Shown piece by piece: positions 1 to 6,950 of a stretch of 13,121 nt of DNA. This DNA is from Actinomycetes bacterium. GTDB lineage: Bacteria > Actinomycetota > Acidimicrobiia > Acidimicrobiales > RAAP-2. Numbering within the stretch: position 1 is the first letter of the stretch; every line of letters starts with the position of its first letter. Where the stretch lies: NCBI GenBank assembly GCA_021801615.1, contig JAJYXS010000215.1, positions 1-13,121 on the forward strand. The letters run 5' to 3'. Under the pieces are notes generated by a model, which saw only the letters and a list, made by a program, of their open reading frames with translations, had not been told where the DNA came from and searched no databases. The position numbers and the translations under genes are program-made.

Positions 1-573
1 ACAGCGACGACCGTGATCGATGTGGGCAGCGGTCCCGGCGGCTTCCTGGCTGCGTTCTTGGACCGGCTCCCCTCTGCCCGGGGCATCTGGCTCGACGTGT
101 CGGGCCCCATGCTCGGCGAAGCGCGCAAGCGCCTTTCCAGGTTCGGCCACCGGGTCGAGTTCCGTCTCGGCGACATGCGGGACCTCGCGGCCATCGGTCT
201 GCCGGACGGCGTCGACGTCGTGATCACCTCCCGCGCCGCGCACCACCTCGACCGGGACCAGCTGCACGAGTTCTACTCGTCGGCCTCGCGCCTGCTCGCC
301 CCTGGCGGATGGCTCGTGAACCTCGACCACATCGGCCCGAGCGTCGAGTGGGATCGACGGCTCCGCGCTGTGCGCCCGCAATTCGTGCCGTCGAGCCACG
401 ACGGACCGACGCACCACCACGACTATCCCCTGGCGAGCGCGGAGGACCACCTCGCGGGGTTCGCGTCCGCGGGGATCGAAGACGCAGAGGTGGTGTGGCG
501 GGCCTTCTACACGTGCCTGTTCATGGGCCGGGTCGCCCCGGGCGGAGAGACGAGCGAAGAGGAGGTTCGATGA
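1..573 (+). CDS. Class I SAM-dependent methyltransferase, C-terminal part (cut by window edge)
   Basis: The reading frame is open from the first base, so the true start lies upstream and only about 190 residues are visible. The sequence begins in motif I of the Rossmann-like SAM-binding fold (VIDVGSGPGGF), followed by an acidic strand end (WLDVSGPM), a motif II-like stretch (VEFRLGDMRDL) and a later motif (LLAPGGWLVNLDHI) typical of small-molecule methyltransferases. The carboxyl end (FYTCLFMGR) also fits that group. The N-terminal cap that usually sets substrate choice is missing from view, so the substrate is unknown. Its stop overlaps the start of the next gene (ATGA), so the two are probably co-translated. 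O-methylation of a phenolic or carboxylic intermediate is possible but is inference from context only. Confidence 0.85.
   Translation, partial: TATTVIDVGSGPGGFLAAFLDRLPSARGIWLDVSGPMLGEARKRLSRFGHRVEFRLGDMRDLAAIGLPDGVDVVITSRAAHHLDRDQLHEFYSSASRLLAPGGWLVNLDHIGPSVEWDRRLRAVRPQFVPSSHDGPTHHHDYPLASAEDHLAGFASAGIEDAEVVWRAFYTCLFMGRVAPGGETSEEEVR
560..565 (+). promoter_or_regulatory. Ribosome binding site deciding the cupin start
   Basis: AGGAGG lies 4 nt before ATG 570, inside the 3' end of the methyltransferase gene. It supports ATG 570 over upstream in-frame codons and indicates coupled translation. Confidence 0.7.
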
Positions 574-1700
574 CCGACGTCGCCGACCCAGAGCTGATCG
601 ACGCCTCCCAGAAGGAGGGGGTGACGTTCCTTCGCGACCCGTACCTCGAGTGGGCGAGCGCCCAGGGGATCCCGGTGGTGGAGGACTTCGGCGTCGACCT
701 GGCGGCGCTGGAGCTGAAGCCGTGGGATCGGCTCGGGGCCGACGCGGCCTTCGTCCACCTGAAAGGACGCGGCGACTTCATCGCTGTGACGGTGGTCGAG
801 CTGGCTCCCGGGGCAAGCGCCGAGCCCCAGCGCCACCTGTTCGAAGAGGTCGTCTACGTCCTCTCCGGGCACGGCACGACGACCGTCGAGTCCGCGGACG
901 GCTCCCTGCGCCACAGCTTCGAGTGGGGTCCGAAGAGCATGTTCGCCCTGCCGCTCAACGTGCGCTACCGCCACTTCAACGCCGAGGGGACCAGACCGGT
1001 CCGGTTCGCCACGACGAGCAACCTCCCGATGATGATGAAGACGTTCCGCAACGAGCGCTTCCTCTTCGACAACCACGCCGACTTCGACGCTCGCATGGGT
1101 GAGGGCCGCCACTTCGGCGGCGAGGGGGACTTCGTCCCGGTGAGACCGGGTCGGCACATGTGGGTGACCAACTTCGTCCCGGACCTGAGCGCGTTCGAGC
1201 TGCAGGGATGGAAGGCACGCGGCGCAGGCGGGAGCAACATGATGTTCGTCCTGGCCGACGGCACCATGCACGCCCACGTCTCGGAGATGCCAGTCGGCAC
1301 CTACAAGAAGGCGCATCGCCACGGGGCCGACTTCCACATCTTCGCAGTGACCGGGGAGGGGTACTCGCTGCTGTGGTACGAGGGGGACGAAGACTTCCGG
1401 CGTGTCGACTGGCGCCATGGCGTCCTGTACGCGCCGCCGGACGGCATGTACCACCAGCACTTCAACGTCAGTCCGGAGCCCGCGCGCTACCTCGCGGTGG
1501 CGTTCGGTGGTCTGCGCTACCCGTTCTCCGAGGACAAGGTCCGGACGTTCATGGGCATGGACGTGAGCGTGCGGGACGGCGGACGCCAGATCGAGTACGA
1601 GGACCAGGACCCCCGCATCCACCGTCTCTACGTGGAGGAGCTGTCGAAGCGGGGTCTCACGCCTTCCATGGACCTGCCGGAGCCCCGAGGCGCCCGGTGA
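570..1700 (+). CDS. Two-domain cupin protein (bicupin)
   Basis: 376 residues from ATG 570, chosen because AGGAGG (560-565) sits 4 nt upstream and the ATG overlaps the preceding stop; the frame is open further upstream but that part lies inside the methyltransferase gene. Cupin 1 spans roughly residues 70-150: the usual HxH position reads Q87-R-H89, then E92/E93 and H135, so one metal ligand appears replaced. Cupin 2 spans roughly 230-315 with H249-R-H251, H256 and H295/H297, and looks like the intact metal site. Bicupins include gentisate and 1-hydroxy-2-naphthoate dioxygenases, but the sequence is not a clear match to them. From memory, similar proteins are often labelled only 'cupin domain-containing' or, without good support, 'ethanolamine ammonia-lyase-activating'. 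Position before a Rieske oxygenase suggests an oxygenase, isomerase or binding role in the same pathway. Confidence 0.85.
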   Translation: MTDVADPELIDASQKEGVTFLRDPYLEWASAQGIPVVEDFGVDLAALELKPWDRLGADAAFVHLKGRGDFIAVTVVELAPGASAEPQRHLFEEVVYVLSGHGTTTVESADGSLRHSFEWGPKSMFALPLNVRYRHFNAEGTRPVRFATTSNLPMMMKTFRNERFLFDNHADFDARMGEGRHFGGEGDFVPVRPGRHMWVTNFVPDLSAFELQGWKARGAGGSNMMFVLADGTMHAHVSEMPVGTYKKAHRHGADFHIFAVTGEGYSLLWYEGDEDFRRVDWRHGVLYAPPDGMYHQHFNVSPEPARYLAVAFGGLRYPFSEDKVRTFMGMDVSVRDGGRQIEYEDQDPRIHRLYVEELSKRGLTPSMDLPEPRGAR

Positions 1701-1719
1701 CCGCCGGCGGGTCCGCCAC

Positions 1720-1751
1720 CTCAGACCACCTGAGACTCAGACCGCCTGAGA
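1720..1751 (+). repeat. Two tandem 16-bp units, each an inverted repeat, before the Rieske gene
   Basis: The two units (1720-1735 and 1736-1751) are identical except for one base (CTCAGACCACCTGAGA and CTCAGACCGCCTGAGA). Each holds the inverted repeat CTCAG-N5-CTGAG. They occupy the 63-nt gap between the cupin stop and the dioxygenase start and end 1 nt before the AAGGAG ribosome site. They could be a double operator, or mRNA hairpins that control access to the ribosome site or mark a processing point. Nothing in the window shows which. Confidence 0.75.
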
Positions 1752-1752
1752 C

Positions 1753-1758
1753 AAGGAG
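1753..1758 (+). promoter_or_regulatory. Ribosome binding site of the Rieske large-subunit gene
   Basis: AAGGAG lies 5 nt before GTG 1764, which fixes this GTG as the start. It directly abuts the 16-bp tandem repeats. Confidence 0.75.
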
Positions 1759-1763
1759 CCGAA

Positions 1764-3191
1764 GTGGCCGTTCACCATGCTGACAACCCTGCTGACCTGT
1801 CGGAACTGCTCGCACAGGTGCGCCAGGGGTTCGTCCCAGCCCATGTCTACAACGACGAAGAGATCTTCTCGCTGGAGAAGGAGCGCATCTTCGGGCGGAG
1901 CTGGATCTTCGTGGCCCACGAGTCCGAGATCCCTTCGCCCGGCGACTACGTGGTCCGCCGGGTCCTCCAGGACTCCTTCATCGTCGCCCGGGGCGAGGAC
2001 GGGGTGGTGCGGGCAATGTTCAACATGTGCCTGCATCGTGGGATGCAGGTGTGCCGAGCGGAGATGGGCAACGCGTCGCACTTCCGCTGCCCGTACCACG
2101 GGTGGTCGTACCGCAACGACGGACGGCTGTTCGGCCTGCCGTTCCACGTGGAGGGCTACGGCGGCGAGGAGGGGTTCGCCCGGCACGGCCAAAGGCTGCT
2201 CCCCGCCCCTGCGCTCGACACCTACAACGGCCTCATCTTCGTGAACCTCGACCCCTCGCCGGTTCCGCTGCGGACCTATCTCGGCGACTACGCGTACTAC
2301 CTCGACCTCTACACGCGCCAGAGCCCCGAAGGGATCGAGCTGCACGGTCCGCAGCGTTGGAGGATCGCCGCCAACTGGAAGATCGGCGCGGAGAACTTCG
2401 CGGGCGACAGCTACCACACGCCCCAGACCCACATCAGCGTGGTGGAGATCGGCCTGTTCCGTGAGCCCAAGGCGAACAAGCGCAAGGAGGGGGCCCTCTA
2501 CTGGGCCGACGTCGGCGGGGGGACCACCTACAAGCTGCCGTCGGGGACCTTCGAGGAGCGGCTCGCCTACGTCGGCTATCCGCCTGAGATGGTGGAGCGC
2601 ATGCGCCGCACCTGGTCGGAGCGGCAGCGCCAGATGGTGAGCGAGGACGGCTTCATGGTCTCGGCGTCCACCCTCTTCCCGAACCTGAGCCTCGTCCACA
2701 ACTGGCCTCGGGTCACCGCAGACGAAGACCGCGTCTATCCGTTCATCAGCCTGCGCACCTGGCAGCCGATCTCCGCGTCGGAGACCGAGGTCCACTCGTG
2801 GTTCGCCGTCGACGTGAACGCTCCCCAGGAGTTCAAGGAGCGGTCGTACAAGGCGTACCTCATGTGCTTCGGCAGCAGCGGGATGTTCGAGCAGGACGAT
2901 GTGGAGAACTGGGTCTCGATCACCGCCACGGCCGGCGGTGCCATGGCCCGTCGACTGCTGCTGAACAGCCGTATGGGTCTCGACGCCGCTGGCAAGCCGC
3001 TCCACCCCCCGGTCGCGGGCTACCACGGGACCGGCACGGCCTACGTCGGCTACGGGGAGTACAACCAGCGAGCGCTGCTTTCCAGATGGGCGGACCTGCT
3101 CGAACGTCCTATGCCAGGCATGAGCCGCACCACGCTCGGCCGGCGCGTGGCAGCGGACGAAGCAGGCCAAGGAGAAGGAGAGGACTCTTGA
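1764..3191 (+). CDS. Aromatic-ring-hydroxylating Rieske dioxygenase, large (alpha) subunit, NidA/PhdA-like
   Basis: 475 residues from GTG 1764, a usual length for the family. The Rieske [2Fe-2S] ligands are C89-L-H91 and C109-P-Y-H112. The mononuclear iron site shows D215 (bridging Asp), H218 and H223, with the third ligand in EQDDVENW (D378/D379). The Rieske segment MCLHRGMQVCRAEMGN, the QRW..AANWK stretch before the iron site and the SYKAYL...FEQDD.ENW segment closely match what I recall of mycobacterial NidA/PhdA polycyclic-aromatic dioxygenases. The family adds both atoms of O2 to an aromatic ring to give a cis-dihydrodiol, in an alpha3beta3 cytoplasmic complex fed by ferredoxin and reductase. 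The small-subunit gene follows with a 4-nt overlap. The actual substrate (PAH, aromatic acid or terpenoid) cannot be read from sequence alone. Confidence 0.95.
   Translation: MAVHHADNPADLSELLAQVRQGFVPAHVYNDEEIFSLEKERIFGRSWIFVAHESEIPSPGDYVVRRVLQDSFIVARGEDGVVRAMFNMCLHRGMQVCRAEMGNASHFRCPYHGWSYRNDGRLFGLPFHVEGYGGEEGFARHGQRLLPAPALDTYNGLIFVNLDPSPVPLRTYLGDYAYYLDLYTRQSPEGIELHGPQRWRIAANWKIGAENFAGDSYHTPQTHISVVEIGLFREPKANKRKEGALYWADVGGGTTYKLPSGTFEERLAYVGYPPEMVERMRRTWSERQRQMVSEDGFMVSASTLFPNLSLVHNWPRVTADEDRVYPFISLRTWQPISASETEVHSWFAVDVNAPQEFKERSYKAYLMCFGSSGMFEQDDVENWVSITATAGGAMARRLLLNSRMGLDAAGKPLHPPVAGYHGTGTAYVGYGEYNQRALLSRWADLLERPMPGMSRTTLGRRVAADEAGQGEGEDS
3171..3183 (+). promoter_or_regulatory. Ribosome binding site deciding a TTG start
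   Basis: A purine-rich run containing AAGGAG (3175-3180) ends 7 nt before TTG 3188, inside the last codons of the large-subunit gene. It supports TTG 3188 over the in-frame ATG 3215. Confidence 0.65.
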
Positions 3192-3730
3192 GCGCGCAGG
3201 TCGACCGGCGCCAGATGCCGTCGCTTCCCTTCGACGACCCCCGGCACCTCGTGGCGAGCCGTTTCCTCGTCGACGAGGCGTACCTGCTGGACCGTCAGCG
3301 CTACGAGGAGTGGCTGTCGCTCCTGACCGACGACGTGTGGTACCGGATGCCGGTGCGGGTGTCGACGGGTCGGGCGAGCGGGTTCGACACCTCCCCGGGG
3401 ATGGACCACTTCGCAGAGGACCGCTACATGCTGGAGCGCCGGGTGCGCCGGTTCTTGACCGAGCACGCGTGGACCGAGGATCCTCCCTCCCGGCTCCGCC
3501 ACCACGTCACGAACATCCGGACGTCGCCGATGCAGGCCGACGACGAGCTCTTCGTCGAGTCGGCGGTGCTGCTCTTCCGCAGCCGCGGGGACGTCCAGCC
3601 CCCTGCCTTCCTGTCCGCTGGCCGCGAGGACGTCCTGCGGCGCACGGACGGAGGCTGGCGGCTCGCCCGCAGGGAGGTCTTCGTGGACGAGTCGGTGCTG
3701 CGCATGCAGAACCTGGCGGTGTTCCTGTGA
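3188..3730 (+). CDS. Rieske dioxygenase small (beta) subunit
   Basis: 180 residues from TTG 3188, which overlaps the large-subunit stop as TTGA; ATG 3215 is an alternative that would cost nine residues. The protein has the ring-hydroxylating beta-subunit (NTF2-like) pattern: an N-terminal helix with SRFLVDEAYLLDRQRYEEWL, then DDVWYRMPVR, then RFLTEHAWTEDPPSRLRHHVTN, FVESAVLLFRSRG and a C-terminal LARREVFVDES. Length agrees with the family (about 160-195). It has no catalytic residues of its own and builds the alpha3beta3 hexamer with the product of the preceding gene. The reading frame extends far upstream without a stop, but that part is covered by the large-subunit gene and is not real. Confidence 0.92.
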   Translation: MSAQVDRRQMPSLPFDDPRHLVASRFLVDEAYLLDRQRYEEWLSLLTDDVWYRMPVRVSTGRASGFDTSPGMDHFAEDRYMLERRVRRFLTEHAWTEDPPSRLRHHVTNIRTSPMQADDELFVESAVLLFRSRGDVQPPAFLSAGREDVLRRTDGGWRLARREVFVDESVLRMQNLAVFL

Positions 3731-4074
3731 GCGGCGTTCCTGCAGACGATGCTCCCGCAGACGACCCTCCTGCGAACGGTGTTCCTGCAGACGGCGTTCC
3801 TGCAGACGACGCGCCTGCGGACGGCGTTCTTGAGCGCCCGGCCTCGGCCACCCCGGTCGGCCCGGTCATCACGGTGGCCAACGAGTTCGCCGAGGTGCTG
3901 GTGCAGCGGCTCGAGACGCGAAACGGCGTCCGCCTGCTCGTCAGGGTGCCCCGCGCCGGGCGATCGATCGCGTTGTGCCCGCTCGAGCTGGAAGCGCTGA
4001 CCTGGCAGACGCCCGAGGTCTTCTCCGCGATGATCGCGCACCCCTCGGAGCCGTTGGACCTCGGCGAACGGTGA
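3727..4074 (+). CDS. Small conserved protein with N-terminal pentapeptide repeats, in a Rieske operon
   Basis: 115 residues from GTG 3727, which overlaps the small-subunit stop as GTGA. Residues 3-32 are six degenerate pentapeptides (GVPAD, DAPAD, DPPAN, GVPAD, GVPAD, DAPAD), an acidic Pro/Ala-rich and probably unstructured tail. Residues 47-115 look like a compact conserved domain (ITVANEFAEVLVQRLETRNG, then LVRVPRAGRSIALCPLELEALTW, FSAMIAHP). From memory, short proteins like this domain lie between dioxygenase subunits and the dehydrogenase in actinobacterial clusters, and are sometimes labelled 'dihydrodiol dehydrogenase' although they are far too short for that enzyme and have no nucleotide-binding motif. 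No cysteine pattern for an iron-sulfur cluster is present (one Cys), so it is not the missing ferredoxin. Function unknown; a third oxygenase component or assembly factor is a guess. Confidence 0.75.
   Translation: MSGVPADDAPADDPPANGVPADGVPADDAPADGVLERPASATPVGPVITVANEFAEVLVQRLETRNGVRLLVRVPRAGRSIALCPLELEALTWQTPEVFSAMIAHPSEPLDLGER
3733..3822 (+). repeat. 15-bp minisatellite, six tandem units, coding
   Basis: Six contiguous 15-bp units (starts 3733, 3748, 3763, 3778, 3793, 3808) around the theme GNNNNTCCTGCNGAC encode the pentapeptide (G/D)(V/A/P)PA(D/N). A decayed seventh unit (GVLER) follows. Being a multiple of three, copy-number change by slippage would lengthen or shorten the tail without breaking the frame. 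Confidence 0.85.
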
Positions 4075-4856
4075 GCGGCTGGCTTGCTGGGCGCCGGGCA
4101 CTCGTCGTGGGTGCAGGCTCGGGGATCGGCCGGGCGGTGCTGGACGCGTTCGTCCAGGAGGGCGCAGCCGCCGTGGTGCTCGAGCTGGACCCCCGCAAGT
4201 GCGACGCGATCCGCCAGGAGCACCCGGAGGTGAGGGTGGTGGTGGGTGACGCCACCACCCGAGCGGCCAACGAGGCGGCGGTGGCGGAGGCGTCGGAGCA
4301 CCTGGGCGGCCTGGACGTCCTGGTCAACTGCGTCGGGATCTTCGACTTCTACCGGGGCCTTGGAGACCTGGACGTGGCCGTGCTCGACGCGGCGTTCGAC
4401 GAGATGTTCCGGACCAACGTGAAGAGCCACCTCCACTCGGTGAAGGCCGCCTTGCCCTTGTTGCAGCACGGCGGTGGCTCGGTCGTGCTCACCGAGTCCA
4501 CCTCGGCCTACTACCCGGGCCGCGGGGGCGTCTTGTACGTGTCCTCCAAGTTCGCGGTGCGCGGCCTGGTGACCGCGCTCGCCCACGAGCTCGCCCCGAA
4601 GGTCAGGGTGAACGGCGTGGCGCCGGGGGGGACCCTCGGCACCGACCTCCGGGGGCTTCGTGCCCTCGGGCTCGAAGGCCAACGCCTCGCCGACGCCCCG
4701 GGTCGGGAGGCGGAGCTGGCGGCGCGCGTGCCGCTGGACGTGGCCCTGTCGGGGCGGGACCACGCGTGGAGCTACGTCTTCCTGGCCTCGGAGCGATCCC
4801 GGGGGGTGACCGGCAGCGTGGTCCACTCGGACGGCGGCGTCGGCGTGAAGGGGTGA
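4071..4856 (+). CDS. Short-chain dehydrogenase, cis-dihydrodiol dehydrogenase (BphB/HcaB)-like
   Basis: 261 residues from GTG 4071, which overlaps the previous stop as GTGA. The classical SDR fold is clear: GAGSGIG (14-20) for the dinucleotide, an acidic end of strand 2 (LELD, E38/D40) that favours NAD, NCVG (86-89), N116, and the catalytic set S143, Y156-x3-K160. The stretch LVNCVGIFDFY, where common SDRs have NNAG, resembles the VGNxGIWDY region of biphenyl and phenylpropionate cis-dihydrodiol dehydrogenases. The likely reaction is NAD-dependent oxidation of the dioxygenase's cis-dihydrodiol to a catechol. Position directly after the oxygenase genes supports this. Another hydroxy-substrate SDR role cannot be excluded. 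Confidence 0.9.
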   Translation: MSGWLAGRRALVVGAGSGIGRAVLDAFVQEGAAAVVLELDPRKCDAIRQEHPEVRVVVGDATTRAANEAAVAEASEHLGGLDVLVNCVGIFDFYRGLGDLDVAVLDAAFDEMFRTNVKSHLHSVKAALPLLQHGGGSVVLTESTSAYYPGRGGVLYVSSKFAVRGLVTALAHELAPKVRVNGVAPGGTLGTDLRGLRALGLEGQRLADAPGREAELAARVPLDVALSGRDHAWSYVFLASERSRGVTGSVVHSDGGVGVKG

Positions 4857-6028
4857 TCGAGATGGGCGTCGTGCTTGCCCCAGACCTGGACCTGTTCTCC
4901 GACGAGGTCCTGCTCGACCCGTACCCTGCATACCAGGTGCTACGGGACCTGGGCGTCGTCGAGACACGCCGTTACGGTGTGTGGATCGTGTCCCGCGACG
5001 CGCACGTGCGAGAGGTGCTGAAGGACTGGCACACCTACTCGTCGGCGTGGGGGACGGCGATCGACCCCGGGGTCAACGGGCTGCGGGCCACCAACATCAT
5101 CAGCACCGATCCGCCCGCGCACGACGAGCTGCGGGACGTGCTCGCTCCCCAGATGAGCGCCCGTTCGGTGCGGGAGCTGCAGGGCCGCATCGACCAGGTG
5201 GCAGCCGACCTCGTCGACGGGCTCCTCGAGACCGGAGGAGGCGACGTCGTCGCGCGGCTGGCGCAGCCGCTGCCGCTCAGGATCGTCGGCGACCTCGTGG
5301 GCTTCGCCGAGGAGGGCCGCGAAGGGCTGCTCGAGTGGGTGGACGCCTCGTTCAACACCTTCGGCCCGATGAACCAGCGCACCCGGGAGTCGATCCCGAA
5401 GCTCGAGTCGATCTGGGAGTACCTCGACACGATGGCCACCCGGGAGCGGCTGGCACCGGGCGGGCTCGGCGCGGCGATCCACGACGCCAAGGACCAGGGC
5501 CGCATCAGTGCCGACCAGTGCCGGTCGCTGCTGTTCGCGTACGCGACCGCCGGCATCGACACCACCGTCAACGCCATCAGCTCGGCGGTGTGGCTGCTCG
5601 CTCGCTTCCCGGACCAGTGGTCGATGCTGCGCTCGGACCCATCGCTCGTCTCCGGTGCGGCCAACGAGGTGCTACGGGTGGAGTCGCCGATCCAGAGCTT
5701 CACGCGGCTCGCCAGGGTGACAGGCCGCCTGGGCGACACGATCGTGCCACGGGGGTCGCGGGTGCTGGTGCTGTTCGGGTCGGCCAACCGTGACGAGCGA
5801 AAGTGGCAGGACCCCGCCCGCTTCGACGTCGGGCGTGCCGCGGCGGACCACGTCGCGTTCGGCTACGGCGTCCACAGCTGCGCAGGCCAGTTCCTGGCGA
5901 AGGCCGAGCTGCAGGGGGTCCTGCGGGCGTTGGTCGAGCGGGTGTCGACCATCCGTCTGGTCTCGGCAGAGCGCAAGCTCCACAACGTGCTGAGAGGCTT
6001 TCGGCACCTCGACGTGGTGCTCGGCTGA
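4853..6028 (+). CDS. Cytochrome P450
   Basis: 391 residues from GTG 4853, overlapping the SDR stop as GTGA; ATG 4862, three codons on, is an equally plausible start. All P450 landmarks are intact: I-helix AGIDTT (233-238) for oxygen activation, ExxR as E272-V-L-R275, PERF-region DPARFDVGRAA, and the heme loop FGYGVHSCAG (336-345) with ligand C343. There is no membrane anchor, so it is a soluble bacterial class I P450 that needs a ferredoxin and reductase, neither of which is in the window. It probably hydroxylates or dealkylates a pathway substrate or intermediate. The CYP family cannot be assigned by eye. The 4-nt overlap places it in the same operon as the dioxygenase. Confidence 0.95.
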   Translation: MIEMGVVLAPDLDLFSDEVLLDPYPAYQVLRDLGVVETRRYGVWIVSRDAHVREVLKDWHTYSSAWGTAIDPGVNGLRATNIISTDPPAHDELRDVLAPQMSARSVRELQGRIDQVAADLVDGLLETGGGDVVARLAQPLPLRIVGDLVGFAEEGREGLLEWVDASFNTFGPMNQRTRESIPKLESIWEYLDTMATRERLAPGGLGAAIHDAKDQGRISADQCRSLLFAYATAGIDTTVNAISSAVWLLARFPDQWSMLRSDPSLVSGAANEVLRVESPIQSFTRLARVTGRLGDTIVPRGSRVLVLFGSANRDERKWQDPARFDVGRAAADHVAFGYGVHSCAGQFLAKAELQGVLRALVERVSTIRLVSAERKLHNVLRGFRHLDVVLG

Positions 6029-6087
6029 CGACCGTGAGGACGAGCGCAGGCACGAGCTGGACGTCAGCGTCCGCGTCGCGGGCAAGC

Positions 6088-6094
6088 GGGAGGA
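6088..6094 (+). promoter_or_regulatory. Ribosome binding site of the second SDR
   Basis: GGGAGGA lies 7 nt before ATG 6102. The 73-nt gap after the P450 stop otherwise shows nothing recognisable; no hairpin or clear promoter was seen. Confidence 0.65.
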
Positions 6095-6101
6095 GACCAC
6101 C

Positions 6102-6896
6102 ATGCGCGCAGCGGCGCCGGTGACGGCTCGCCGCCTGAGCGGCAGGAGTGCTCTCGTCACCGGGGCGGGGCACGGCATCGGCAGCGCGTACGCGCGGCGT
6201 CTTGCGACAGAGGGAGCCAACGTCGTCGTCGCCGACATCGACGCCTCCGCTGCCGACTCGGTGGCGAGAGAGCTGCGCGACTCGGGTGCCGACGCGCTCG
6301 GCGTCGCGGTCGACGTCGCGCAAGAGGGGTCCGTCAGGGAGATGCACGATGCCGCCCGCGAGGCGTTCGGGAGGATCGACGTCCTGGTGAACAACGCCGC
6401 GATGTTCGCCAAGTTCCCGGTCAGCCACGGCGACGACCTTGGCAGCCTGACGGTCGAGCAGTTCGAGGCGGTCCTGCGCGTGAACGTGATCGGGACGTGG
6501 CTGTGCATCCGCGAGCTGCTGCCGGAGATGGTCGAGCAGGGCTACGGGAAGATCATCAACGTCAGCTCTGGGACCGTGTTCAAGGGGTCGGGCGGGGACA
6601 TGATCCACTACGTCGCGTCGAAAGCTGCGATCCTGGGGCTGACGAGGACGCTCGCCCGGGTCGTCGGCCCCTCCGGGGTGCGCGTGAACTGCATCGCGCC
6701 CGGCTTGACGGTGACCGAGAGCTTCAGCGAGGCCCAGTTGCAGGTCGCACGCGAGCGGGCGGTAGCGGAACGTCCGTTGGGCCGTGTCGAGACTCCGAGC
6801 GATCTCGTCGGCGCGGTCGCCTTCTTGGCGTCGGCCGACAGCGACTTCATGACCGGACAGACGATGGTGGTCGACGGTGGCGCCTACATGCACTGA
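6102..6896 (+). CDS. Short-chain dehydrogenase/reductase (classical SDR)
   Basis: 264 residues from ATG 6102, the usual size. GAGHGIG (21-27) binds the cofactor, D45 at the end of strand 2 (VVADID) favours NAD over NADP, N97-N-A-A (97-100), N128, then S155/S156 and Y170-x3-K174 form the active site, and the end GQTMVVDGGAYMH is typical of SDR tetramers. The Ser-to-Tyr spacing is one or two residues longer than usual (GSGGDMIHY). The likely role is oxidation of a secondary alcohol to a ketone, or the reverse, on a pathway intermediate. It is clearly different from the dihydrodiol dehydrogenase-like SDR upstream. It begins 73 nt after the P450, so it may be in the same transcript without coupling. 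Confidence 0.93.
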   Translation: MRAAAPVTARRLSGRSALVTGAGHGIGSAYARRLATEGANVVVADIDASAADSVARELRDSGADALGVAVDVAQEGSVREMHDAAREAFGRIDVLVNNAAMFAKFPVSHGDDLGSLTVEQFEAVLRVNVIGTWLCIRELLPEMVEQGYGKIINVSSGTVFKGSGGDMIHYVASKAAILGLTRTLARVVGPSGVRVNCIAPGLTVTESFSEAQLQVARERAVAERPLGRVETPSDLVGAVAFLASADSDFMTGQTMVVDGGAYMH

Positions 6897-6905
6897 CGGC
6901 GAGCG

Positions 6906-6950
6906 CCGATCCGCCGAGCGCCGGCCTGCCGGACACCGATCCGAGGAGCG
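6906..6950 (+). repeat. 15-bp near-direct repeat with 30-bp period
   Basis: CCGATCCGCCGAGCG at 6906-6920 recurs as CCGATCCGAGGAGCG at 6936-6950 (13 of 15 bases). The two are separated by exactly 15 bases (6921-6935). It lies in the 79-nt gap before the flavin hydroxylase, and the second copy carries the GAGGAG ribosome-site-like run. Confidence 0.6.

Noticed and set aside
309..569. Upstream extension of the cupin reading frame
   Set aside because: Overlaps the methyltransferase gene; the strong RBS and ATG 570 give the natural start and the extension is Arg-rich.
507..1622. Antisense open frame opposite the bicupin
   Set aside because: Composition shadow of the cupin gene; no domain, and the sense protein has conserved metal motifs.
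1737..3170. Antisense open frame of 477 codons opposite the Rieske large subunit
   Set aside because: It mirrors a gene with clear catalytic motifs, has no recognisable domain and is low-complexity; long antisense frames are expected at this G+C content.
3727..4074. The small protein as the missing ferredoxin of the dioxygenase
   Set aside because: Only one Cys is present and no iron-sulfur or Rieske ligand pattern can be seen.
3507..4967. Antisense open frame of 486 codons opposite the small subunit, small protein and SDR
   Set aside because: It spans three well-supported genes, is Arg/Pro/Gly-rich and shows no family motif.
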